Shown piece by piece: positions 45,301 to 53,365 of a DNA stretch of 64,000 nucleotides. The notes under the pieces were generated by a model. That model did no database searches. It had not been told where the DNA came from and saw only the letters and a list, made by a program, of their open reading frames with translations. The stretch is taken from contig CALXWE010000005.1 of the NCBI GenBank assembly GCA_944392295.1, positions 62,001 through 126,000 on the forward strand, written 5' to 3'. This stretch comes from an uncultured Alphaproteobacteria bacterium (GTDB lineage: Bacteria > Pseudomonadota > Alphaproteobacteria > RF32 > CAG-239). Position 1 is the stretch's first letter, and each line of letters begins with the position of its first letter. The position numbers and the translations under genes were made by a program.

Positions 45301-45316
45301 TCAAAAAGAGTCTCGG
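45231..45316 (-). promoter_or_regulatory. Conserved pilin leader with A12 tract (copy 3)
   Basis: T12 at 45285-45296. Beyond the tract, 19 bases are also identical to copy 1 (23435-23453), so similarity extends upstream of the tract in those two. Confidence 0.65.
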
Positions 45317-45344
45317 CTCCGTAATTTCTTACCAAGACCATAAA

Positions 45345-45369
45345 AAAGGCGGATAATTTATCCGCCTTG
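45345..45369 (-). terminator. galU-like gene terminator
   Basis: AAGGCGGATAA pairs with TTATCCGCCTT; a U run follows on the minus strand. Confidence 0.85.
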
Positions 45370-45387
45370 ATAAAGCTATATGATTTT

Positions 45388-46278
45388 TTATACCAAAATG
45401 GTATCCAGTAACTGTTTAGCATAAGCCCGCAATTCAGGATTTTGCATTAATGCCAACTTTAAGTTAGATTTTGCCAAGTCTTCATTGGTACCGCAATCAA
45501 ACCTGATGCCGTCGCACAATACGCCGGTCAACGGTGCGCCGCGTTCCACGGCTAAATTAATAGCATCGGTTAAGTTAATCTCGCCGTTAGAACCTTTTTT
45601 AACCTCAGGCAAAATATCCATAACCACATTAGGTAAAATATAAGGACCCATGCTGGCGTAATTAGAAGGTACTTCTTCCAACTTAGGTTTTTCTACCAAA
45701 CCTCTGGCATGTACATTGTGTCCTTCGCGAACGGCACCGACTAAGGCTCCGTATCTTACCATTTCTTCACGCGGAAATTCCATAATGTTTTCAACTACGC
45801 CGCCGGTTTGTTCATATACATCACATAATTGTTCCAAAATACCTTTACCGTGAAAGTTAATGTACACATCGTCAGGCCACATTACTATAAAATCACGCTT
45901 GCCGACCAATTCCTTGGCCATTAATATTGCATGACCGTTGCCTAAAGGTTCTTTTTGTTCGGCAAATGAAAATTTCATTCCATTTGGGATAATATCGGTA
46001 ACCGCTTTTAATAAAGCCGTCTTTCCTTTTTGTTTGAGATGCTCTTCCAGCCACGGATAGGGTGCAAAATATTTTTCAAACAAATGCTTACATGACTGAT
46101 CACTGTAAATAAAAATTATTTCTTTAACGCCGATTTGTCTGCAACTTTCTACGGCATACTGAATAATGGGTAAATTGTTTAATGTTAAAAAGCCCTTATG
46201 TAGAACTTTAGTTGCCGGCAAATTACGGGTAGATAACCCGGCAACCGGAAGAATACAAACTTCTGGTTTGTTATACAT
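45388..46278 (-). CDS. GalU-like UTP-glucose-1-phosphate uridylyltransferase, altered signature
   Basis: A 296-residue nucleotidyltransferase from ATG 46278 with GGAG. It aligns with GalU along its length: PLGNGHAILMA, VMWPDDVY (metal Asp), VEKPKLEEVPSNYASMGPYI and GEINLTDAI. The N-terminal signature departs: GLSTRNLPATKVLHKGFLTL stands where GalU has GLGTR..PATKAIPKEMLP, so the Gly of GxGTR and the Lys-Glu-Met are replaced. It may be a true GalU, an analogue with another sugar, or less active. Confidence 0.75.
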   Translation of the reverse strand: MYNKPEVCILPVAGLSTRNLPATKVLHKGFLTLNNLPIIQYAVESCRQIGVKEIIFIYSDQSCKHLFEKYFAPYPWLEEHLKQKGKTALLKAVTDIIPNGMKFSFAEQKEPLGNGHAILMAKELVGKRDFIVMWPDDVYINFHGKGILEQLCDVYEQTGGVVENIMEFPREEMVRYGALVGAVREGHNVHARGLVEKPKLEEVPSNYASMGPYILPNVVMDILPEVKKGSNGEINLTDAINLAVERGAPLTGVLCDGIRFDCGTNEDLAKSNLKLALMQNPELRAYAKQLLDTILV

Positions 46279-46375
46279 GTCATACTCCAAATAATTAGGT
46301 TAATATTTATGCTCAAAATATATCATCTTTTTTTTATAAAGCAACCACCGTTTTCATAAGGTGTATAATCAGGTA

Positions 46376-46408
46376 TAAAAAAGACGCTGACTTTAATACA
46401 GCGTCTTA
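46376..46408 (-). terminator. asmA-like gene terminator
   Basis: AAGACGCTG pairs with CAGCGTCTT; a U run follows on the minus strand. Confidence 0.85.
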
Positions 46409-46415
46409 AATGGTT

Positions 46416-49400
46416 TTAATTTTTTTTGGTAATCGTACCGCCTGAGGTAATACTATCTGAAGTAATCGGCTTCAACAGTCCTGAAGCAGGCTTATCGGTA
46501 AAGGCCTTTTTTTCTTGCACTTTTACCTCTTTTTTACCGACGGTAAGCGTTCCTGAAGGAGCGAGCTTTGACCGATACGAAACAATGTTTTGTGTAGGCT
46601 GATTTTTGGTCAAGACCTCCTTTAAATCTTGCGTAGTCTCAACTTTTGTAACATTGCTTTCGGCTTGTTGCTCAGGTTCCATAGGCTTTAACACCGTTGT
46701 CTGTTGAGGTTCTTCAACTTTAATGTCTTCAGGAGTTGAAGTTTCATCTTGCGCCTGTTCATTTATTGTCTCGGAAGTATCATTACCATATTCCGGAGCA
46801 TTGTCGCCATACTCTTCTTGCCTTACCAAGTTGCGGGCATAAGCAAACAATTCTTCCAAACTGGTGTTTAAACGCTCCAATTCTTGCTGACTTTGTTTTA
46901 ACAGGTCTTGCATAATTTTATGCAAATCTTCAAGCTTATTTAAATCAGATGTTTCTTCAATAGCAGTTCTTGTTTCGTTGGCTTGAGAATTGATATCTTC
47001 AAGTTTACGTATGGCTTGCTCAATCTGGCTCTTATAGTCAACGGTTTTGGGGTCTCTGTCCAAAACTACCATCGAGCCCAGTTGCAGCAAACGCAATACG
47101 TAAGCATCAAGCGTTTTTTGATAGTTAACCGACTTGATTTTTGAATTATCGTAAATGCTTTTAATAGTGTTATACGCATCTCCCGAATGCATCTTTACAT
47201 CGTAAGCAAAAGTTTCATCAAGAGTTTTTACCATATCGGTAAGTTGCGGAGTAAAGGATTCGATTTTGGCATTCATCTCCGTAATATCATCATCGGTAAA
47301 GTCTTGTTTGGCTTTTTCAGCCATCATATCCAGCTGATTGTTAATATCGATGACTATCAAATGATTACTGTCATATCGGCTTTTAATATCGGCGTTACTG
47401 CTTAAAGGTTTATATTTTTCAATTCTCGGCAAAATTTCGGTTGCTACTTTGTTTTTAAGAGCAGCAACTTTAGTTTGTGCTGCCGACATTCTGTCTTTTA
47501 AGGCTTTAATTCGAGCCGCTTCGGCCTCACGTTTTTCTTTGGCAACTCTTGCCCAATACTCATCATATTTGTTTTTCAAATCCGTGGCATCAATTATAAG
47601 TACCGGATTAGTAAGCGAACCAGTCCACTTAAATTCAATCGGCAAAATCTTATCGCGTAATCTTTCAAATACTACCTTAAATACAGCATCGGTATTCCAG
47701 TCTTTTAAGCTGCCTTTACCGGCGACGTCAATGGTTACCAAACCCGAAGCCATAAGAGCATCTTTAAAGGTATATTCACTGTCTTTAATGTTTATTTCAG
47801 CTCCGATCAACTCAAAATTAGAACTTCCTTTTTGTAAGTTAGTCTTGAGCATTTCAAACAAATCATCAGAGTGGGTTCTCTTACTGAGGTCGTCTTCAAT
47901 AAATTCCATATCCCAACCTTTGAATACGGCATTATCAATATCAAACGAAATTTTACCGTTTAACTTTGATATAAAATCATACATTGACGTTGCCGGTGCC
48001 GAAAACTCAGTCTTGGCGCGCAGCATACCGGAAGTAAAGGCATATTTGCTTCCACCCAAATTGCTTAAGTTGACATTGCTTAAGTTGATATTACCGCTTA
48101 TTTGCGGAGTATCATTAACATTTAAGGTAAAGGCCCCGTCAACTAAAGCTTCATCATCGTTAAATTGTAATTTTTTAACGTTGATGACACCGTTTTTAAT
48201 TTCTAGCGAAGTTTGTAAATTTTTGTAATAACTTGTGCCGTAATTAAAATCGACCACTTTAAAATCGCCAACCATGTCAAAGGTCTTAAATAAACTGTAA
48301 TCAACGGCATTTTTATCAAACAGAGGCTTTTTGAAAAAGTCGGCATTTTCGCTGGCAAATTTCAATGTAATATTTCCGGCAGCCGGATTATAAATAAAAC
48401 GGTCAAACTCAAACTTATTGGCGTTAATATCGGCAATAATGGTATTGCGTCCGTTAACTCTGGAGTTTTCAATTTTACCTGAAAAATTGTTAGTACCGAC
48501 AAAGGCATTAAGGTCTACGGCTTTCCAATTATCAGCATTTCCGGCTATATCTGACTTAAATGTAAAAATGTTGGCCGGCATATTCTTGGGGTTATAGTTA
48601 AAGCCTAATTGCCTTATAAAATCGGTAAAATCAGGAGTTTTAAATTCCAAAGTACCGTTAAAGTTTAACTTATTTTCATAAGCATAAAGTTTACCGCTGT
48701 ATACCGAATTAAGTTTATCAATAGCGGTAACGGCTTTAATTGTAGCATCATTCAAATCACCGGTAAATATACCTTTAGCACTAACCTTTTTAGCTTTTTG
48801 AATTAAAGGCCAGTTCGGTACCGGTAAATTAAAAGCATCATTAAATGCGGTAAAGTTTTCCGTGGCAAACTCATATTTCATATTTTCAAAACTTGGGTTG
48901 CTGCCTAAACCAGAAACATTTCCGCTGAGTTTTAAGCCGGCATCGGCTGCCTTGGTAAAGCTCATATCTTTAATAATGACGGTGCCTTTTTGCGTATCAA
49001 AATAGGTGTTAAGATTATCAAATCCAACCTTATTATAGGTAGCTTTTGCCAGTTTGGTTTCAAAATGCAAATCGTATTTATTTAAAAACTCAAACTTATT
49101 GAGAATAGATTTAATTCTGTCATTTAATGACATTTTTTTCAGCTCATCGCTTAACGGCGGCAAATAATTATCAAAATTAATATTGTCTGCCATTAAAGCG
49201 ATAAAGAACTTTGTTTCATCCTTACGAATAATGCCTACCACACCACTGCCGGATGTTTTATCAATATTAAAGTTAATCGGCGAAATTTTTATTTGGTGCA
49301 AAGTACCTGAAACACGGGTATCAATCAGCGCGTTGCGATAAGTGGAGTTTTGATAAGTTTGTGGTTTGATATTTAGCCAGTTAATAAATTTCAGAAAATC

Positions 49401-50684
49401 TTGGCTCATACTCTTAACCTTAAAATCGTAAGAGAGTGTTTTTTCATTTTCAAACACGCTTCCCGAAGCCTGAAAATCGGTATCTCCCGGCAGTAATCCC
49501 GATAAAGATTTAACGGTTAAAATATCATCAATGATATTAGCCGACAAATTTAAATTACGAACTGATTGATTATTATAAGTTGCCTGTACGGCTTTTAAGC
49601 TGACATTTAAGTTAAAGTCAAGAGCCGGTTCAAAACGAGCATTCGGATCATCATATTTTTTAACAAGTTCTTTTAAAATGCCGACAATAGGTTGCAAATC
49701 AAGATCGGTCATTTCAAAGCCGGCTTCAACGGTAGCTTTATCCTCATCCATTTTAGGGCGTAGCGGAATTAAAATATTTCCGGCGCCGGCGGTATCATCA
49801 CCATATTTTACAACAAAACTTGATAAATCGACTTGTTGCTTATTGGTTTTAATTTCAACGGAAACTGCCAAAGGATAGTTAAATTCTTGTGGCAAAATGG
49901 TCTGCCCGGTAATTTGATTAATAAATACTGAGGGCTTTTTCGATTCAATAATGAAGTTACCGCTTATTTCATTATTGCTGGGAAGCATGGAGCCATCAAA
50001 ACGAGCATAACTTTCGGTATTAGGATGGGTTAAGACCAAATTAAGGGAGGTTGAAAAACTATCCGAAAGCGTACCGAGAGTAAGAGCAAAACCGGCAGGG
50101 TTATTATCTTTTACGAAATTACCGTCAATACGATAAGGACCGCGTAAGCTTTGAGCCGTAACTTCAGCGTTTAAGTTTTGCAAAGTCATATCAACGTTTA
50201 AGCCCGGATTAATAATCTGTACCGAAGCATCTTTAAGCATTACGCTGTTAAGAAGTACATCAATATCATCAAAAGTTTCTTGTTGAGTTTCAGAATTGTC
50301 AGATGCCCAGTTTACCTGTCCGTCTTGATCAAACTCGATTAAGATATTGGGGTTAAGCAAAGACATATTATTAACAACAAACCGTCCTTTAAGCAAAGGC
50401 ATAAGGCTCAAATCGGTAACCATTTCATTAATAACGGCCAGTGGCTGAGGAGATTTAGATTTCGGATTATAAATTTTAATATTTTTGGCGGTAAGATAAG
50501 GTGTAGGAAAGATAGACATTGAAACATTACCATCAAATACCACACGTTTGCCGGTAATATTTTCGAATTGTTCGGCTATTTTGCCTTTATGCTGGTTCCA
50601 ATCGATAGTCGAAATATAGGCTGAAATTCCGCCGATAATTAAAGCGAAAACCACAACTGCGCCAAGGAACAATTTTTTAATCAC
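46416..50684 (-). CDS. AsmA-family protein, very large
   Basis: A 1422-residue protein when started at GTG 50684, which has an ideal CAGGAGA SD; upstream ATGs lack one. One N-terminal TM (about 8-28) is followed by the AsmA N-terminal domain (GKIAEQFENITGKRVVFDGN), a long beta-rich periplasmic repeat region, the AsmA C-terminal domain (near 1000-1110), a coiled coil (1120-1340) and a Gln/Thr/Pro/Glu-rich disordered tail. AsmA-like proteins bridge the envelope and are thought to carry phospholipid to the outer membrane. The coiled coil and tail are unusual. Confidence 0.88.
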   Translation of the reverse strand: MIKKLFLGAVVVFALIIGGISAYISTIDWNQHKGKIAEQFENITGKRVVFDGNVSMSIFPTPYLTAKNIKIYNPKSKSPQPLAVINEMVTDLSLMPLLKGRFVVNNMSLLNPNILIEFDQDGQVNWASDNSETQQETFDDIDVLLNSVMLKDASVQIINPGLNVDMTLQNLNAEVTAQSLRGPYRIDGNFVKDNNPAGFALTLGTLSDSFSTSLNLVLTHPNTESYARFDGSMLPSNNEISGNFIIESKKPSVFINQITGQTILPQEFNYPLAVSVEIKTNKQQVDLSSFVVKYGDDTAGAGNILIPLRPKMDEDKATVEAGFEMTDLDLQPIVGILKELVKKYDDPNARFEPALDFNLNVSLKAVQATYNNQSVRNLNLSANIIDDILTVKSLSGLLPGDTDFQASGSVFENEKTLSYDFKVKSMSQDFLKFINWLNIKPQTYQNSTYRNALIDTRVSGTLHQIKISPINFNIDKTSGSGVVGIIRKDETKFFIALMADNINFDNYLPPLSDELKKMSLNDRIKSILNKFEFLNKYDLHFETKLAKATYNKVGFDNLNTYFDTQKGTVIIKDMSFTKAADAGLKLSGNVSGLGSNPSFENMKYEFATENFTAFNDAFNLPVPNWPLIQKAKKVSAKGIFTGDLNDATIKAVTAIDKLNSVYSGKLYAYENKLNFNGTLEFKTPDFTDFIRQLGFNYNPKNMPANIFTFKSDIAGNADNWKAVDLNAFVGTNNFSGKIENSRVNGRNTIIADINANKFEFDRFIYNPAAGNITLKFASENADFFKKPLFDKNAVDYSLFKTFDMVGDFKVVDFNYGTSYYKNLQTSLEIKNGVINVKKLQFNDDEALVDGAFTLNVNDTPQISGNINLSNVNLSNLGGSKYAFTSGMLRAKTEFSAPATSMYDFISKLNGKISFDIDNAVFKGWDMEFIEDDLSKRTHSDDLFEMLKTNLQKGSSNFELIGAEINIKDSEYTFKDALMASGLVTIDVAGKGSLKDWNTDAVFKVVFERLRDKILPIEFKWTGSLTNPVLIIDATDLKNKYDEYWARVAKEKREAEAARIKALKDRMSAAQTKVAALKNKVATEILPRIEKYKPLSSNADIKSRYDSNHLIVIDINNQLDMMAEKAKQDFTDDDITEMNAKIESFTPQLTDMVKTLDETFAYDVKMHSGDAYNTIKSIYDNSKIKSVNYQKTLDAYVLRLLQLGSMVVLDRDPKTVDYKSQIEQAIRKLEDINSQANETRTAIEETSDLNKLEDLHKIMQDLLKQSQQELERLNTSLEELFAYARNLVRQEEYGDNAPEYGNDTSETINEQAQDETSTPEDIKVEEPQQTTVLKPMEPEQQAESNVTKVETTQDLKEVLTKNQPTQNIVSYRSKLAPSGTLTVGKKEVKVQEKKAFTDKPASGLLKPITSDSITSGGTITKKN

Positions 50685-50788
50685 GTTACGTTTCTCCTGT
50701 AAAAACATAAAAAGTCTTTGCCAAATATAGGAATAATGTATAATATCCATATCATAAATCAACTAATTTTTGATTAAGGAAACAAAAA

Positions 50789-51190
50789 ATGTCCAATCAA
50801 GATGCTTTATTTAATACGGCGTTAGCGTGTTATAATCATGCTTATGCTCCATATTCGAATTTTGCCGTAGGAGCGGCTGTTTTAGGCAGTAATGGCAAAA
50901 TTTACGGCGGATGCAATGTTGAAAACGTTTCATATCCGTGCGGAACCTGTGCCGAAGCCGGTGCCATAGCCGCCATGAATGCCGATGGTGAACGTTTAAT
51001 CAAAGAGATTGTAGTAGTTGCTTCCGGTACCGATTTAATTACGCCATGCGGAGCTTGCCTGCAGCGTATTTTTGAATTTTCAGATAGCTCGACTTTGGTC
51101 CATTTAGCTACAACCGACGGTATTAAAAAAAGCTATAAAATAGCAGAATTGCTACCGGTGTCTTTTGCTGAGGAGAGCTTGCGTAAATGA
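50789..51190 (+). CDS. cdd: Cytidine deaminase
   Basis: A 133-residue homotetramer-type enzyme: NVENVSYPCGTCAEAGAIAA contains the catalytic Glu and first Zn Cys, and TPCGACLQRIFEF the other two Zn Cys. Converts cytidine/deoxycytidine to uridine/deoxyuridine. It overlaps the next gene by 4 bp and heads a nucleoside salvage operon. Confidence 0.95.
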   Translation: MSNQDALFNTALACYNHAYAPYSNFAVGAAVLGSNGKIYGGCNVENVSYPCGTCAEAGAIAAMNADGERLIKEIVVVASGTDLITPCGACLQRIFEFSDSSTLVHLATTDGIKKSYKIAELLPVSFAEESLRK

Positions 51191-51990
51191 TTGAAAATTA
51201 TGTAAATGCTCTTCGCAATTTTTTGCAAAGCAGGCATCCTGAAACCCTTTTGATTTTAGGCTCAGGGTTAGGAAAACTGGCTGATGGTTTAACTGACGGC
51301 GCTAGCATATCTTATCAAGAACTTGGATTTCCGACCAGTACGGTAAGCGGGCATTCGGGTAAACTTATTGTCGGAAAAATCGGCGATAAAGAAGTGTTGT
51401 GTATGCAGGGTCGCTTTCATTTATACGAAGGTTACAAGCCTGATTTGATAAAAAATATTATCTGTGCATTTAAGCTTGTCGGAATTAAAAATTTAATTGT
51501 AACCAATGCATCAGGTTCATTAAGAACCGATATGCCGGCCGGTTCGTTAATGTTAATTCGGGATCATATTAATTTAAGCGGCAAAAATCCGCTTATTGGA
51601 GCAAATGATGATAATATGGGTCCGCGCTTTCCCGATATGAGTAACGCCTATGATGCAAAAAGCGCTGAGAGGTTATTAAAAATTGCTCAAGAACAAAAGA
51701 TTAAACTTTTTGAAGGTACATATTTAATGGTGCTCGGTCCCAATTTTGAAACTCCGGCAGAAGTAAAAGCATTTGCTCTGCTGGGAGCCGATGCCGTCGG
51801 AATGTCAACCGTGCCGGAAGTAATTGCTGCGGTGTATGCCGGAATGAAAGTTTTGGGAGTTTCGGTCATTACCAATTTAGGCACAGGTTTGCAAGCCGGA
51901 ATACAAACTCACGCCGAGACTTTGCAAAAAGCCTCCGAGGCATCGGAAAAATTATCGCATTTATTGGAAGAATATATAAAAGGAGAGTAA
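51187..51990 (+). CDS. Purine nucleoside phosphorylase (trimeric PNP)
   Basis: A 267-residue trimeric-type PNP: LILGSGLGKLAD binds phosphate, VSGHSGKLIVG, MQGRFHLYEGY and ITNLGTGLQ complete the site. Cleaves inosine/guanosine with phosphate to base plus ribose-1-phosphate. Translationally coupled to cdd by ATGA overlap; one base separates its stop from the deoA start. Confidence 0.95.
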   Translation: MIENYVNALRNFLQSRHPETLLILGSGLGKLADGLTDGASISYQELGFPTSTVSGHSGKLIVGKIGDKEVLCMQGRFHLYEGYKPDLIKNIICAFKLVGIKNLIVTNASGSLRTDMPAGSLMLIRDHINLSGKNPLIGANDDNMGPRFPDMSNAYDAKSAERLLKIAQEQKIKLFEGTYLMVLGPNFETPAEVKAFALLGADAVGMSTVPEVIAAVYAGMKVLGVSVITNLGTGLQAGIQTHAETLQKASEASEKLSHLLEEYIKGE

Positions 51991-51991
51991 A

Positions 51992-53296
51992 ATGTTTCCG
52001 CAAGAAATAATCCGCCGCAAACGCAATAAAGAAGTTTTAAGCAGGGATGAAATCAATTTTTTTATTCGTGGGGTGGTAAACGGCGATTTTGCCGACATAC
52101 AAACGGCGGCGTTGACCATGGCCATATTTTTAAATGGTTTTAATAAAGATGAGACGGTCGATTTAACTTTGGCAATGCGCGATTCCGGCGATGTTTTAAA
52201 ATGGGATTTACCGGCTCCGGTTATAGATAAACATTCCACGGGCGGAGTAGGCGATAAGGTAAGTTTAATGTTGGCGCCTATTTTGGCGGCTTGCGGAGCA
52301 TTCGTTCCGATGATAGCCGGCAGAGGCTTAGGACATACCGGCGGTACGTTGGATAAGTTAGATTCTATTCCTGGTTATAACACGTTATCGTCAAACGAGA
52401 GCTTTGTAACAACGGTAAAAAACGTGGGATGCGCCATTATCGGACAAACCGGCAATTTAGCTCCGGCCGATAAAAAAATTTATGCCATAAGAGATGTATG
52501 CGGCACGGTTGAATCCATTCCTTTGATTACGGCATCGATTTTATCCAAAAAACTTGCAGCCGGATTAGAATATTTGGTAATGGACTTAAAGTGCGGAGCC
52601 GGAGCTTTTATGGAAAACTATGACGATGCTCAAAAGCTGGCGCGTAGTATTGTCGACGTGGCAAACGGATCCGGAACCAAAACCACCGCGGTTATTACGG
52701 ATATGAATTCGGTTTTGGGTTATAGCGTCGGCAATGCTCTTGAGGTTAAAGAGGCTGTTGAATATTTGCAAGGTAAAAATGTTAATACTCGTCTTGATGA
52801 GGTAACTCGAAAATTGTGCCGTGAGCTGTTGGTATCGTGCAAAATGTGCGCCGATGAAAACGAGGCCGAGCATAAAGTTGCTGAGGCTTTATCGTCGGGT
52901 CAGGCTCTGGAAAAGTTCTCACAAATGACGGCAGCTCTAGGCGGACCGAAAGATTTTGTTGAAAAATATAATTCATATTTACCGCAAGCTAAAATCGTCC
53001 GCCCGGTATTTGCTAAAACTTCGGGGTATGTAAGTAAGATGGCGGTACGCGATATCGGTATGCTGCTTGTCGGGTTAAAAGGGGGAAGGGTTCACCCTGA
53101 TCAAAAGCTTGATTACGCCACAGGCTTTACCGAGTTTTGCCAAATTGGCGATTACGTTGATGAGCATAAACCGCTGGCTATGCTTCATGCTCAAAGTGAG
53201 GAAGAATATCTTGCTGCGGCAGATATGCTCCGAGAGCTTATTTCGGTTGAAGATAAATGTGCCGAGACACCTATAATTTTAGGCAAAGTTGATTAA
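51992..53296 (+). CDS. deoA: Thymidine/pyrimidine-nucleoside phosphorylase
   Basis: A 434-residue enzyme of the trpD-like nucleoside phosphorylase fold: KHSTGGVGDKVSL is the phosphate loop, AGRGLGHTGGTLDKLDSIPG the diagnostic active site. It could be DeoA or a Pdp-type enzyme. Together with cdd and PNP it gives salvage of deoxynucleosides to bases and sugar phosphate. SD AAAGGAG. Terminator follows. Confidence 0.95.
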   Translation: MFPQEIIRRKRNKEVLSRDEINFFIRGVVNGDFADIQTAALTMAIFLNGFNKDETVDLTLAMRDSGDVLKWDLPAPVIDKHSTGGVGDKVSLMLAPILAACGAFVPMIAGRGLGHTGGTLDKLDSIPGYNTLSSNESFVTTVKNVGCAIIGQTGNLAPADKKIYAIRDVCGTVESIPLITASILSKKLAAGLEYLVMDLKCGAGAFMENYDDAQKLARSIVDVANGSGTKTTAVITDMNSVLGYSVGNALEVKEAVEYLQGKNVNTRLDEVTRKLCRELLVSCKMCADENEAEHKVAEALSSGQALEKFSQMTAALGGPKDFVEKYNSYLPQAKIVRPVFAKTSGYVSKMAVRDIGMLLVGLKGGRVHPDQKLDYATGFTEFCQIGDYVDEHKPLAMLHAQSEEEYLAAADMLRELISVEDKCAETPIILGKVD

Positions 53297-53312
53297 GCTC
53301 AAATCCGACTTA

Positions 53313-53340
53313 TAAAAAGCCCCGATAAAACGGGGCTTAA
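53313..53340. terminator. hairpin terminator between convergent genes
   Basis: AAGCCCCG pairs with CGGGGCTT, with A/T flanks; serves deoA and glgA. Confidence 0.85.
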
Positions 53341-53365
53341 TTTATATTCTGAGATTATAAATATT

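Noticed and set aside
47449..48228. 259-codon plus-strand frame inside the asmA-like gene.
   Set aside because: Shadow of the opposite frame; the minus-strand product has clear AsmA domains, SD and terminator.
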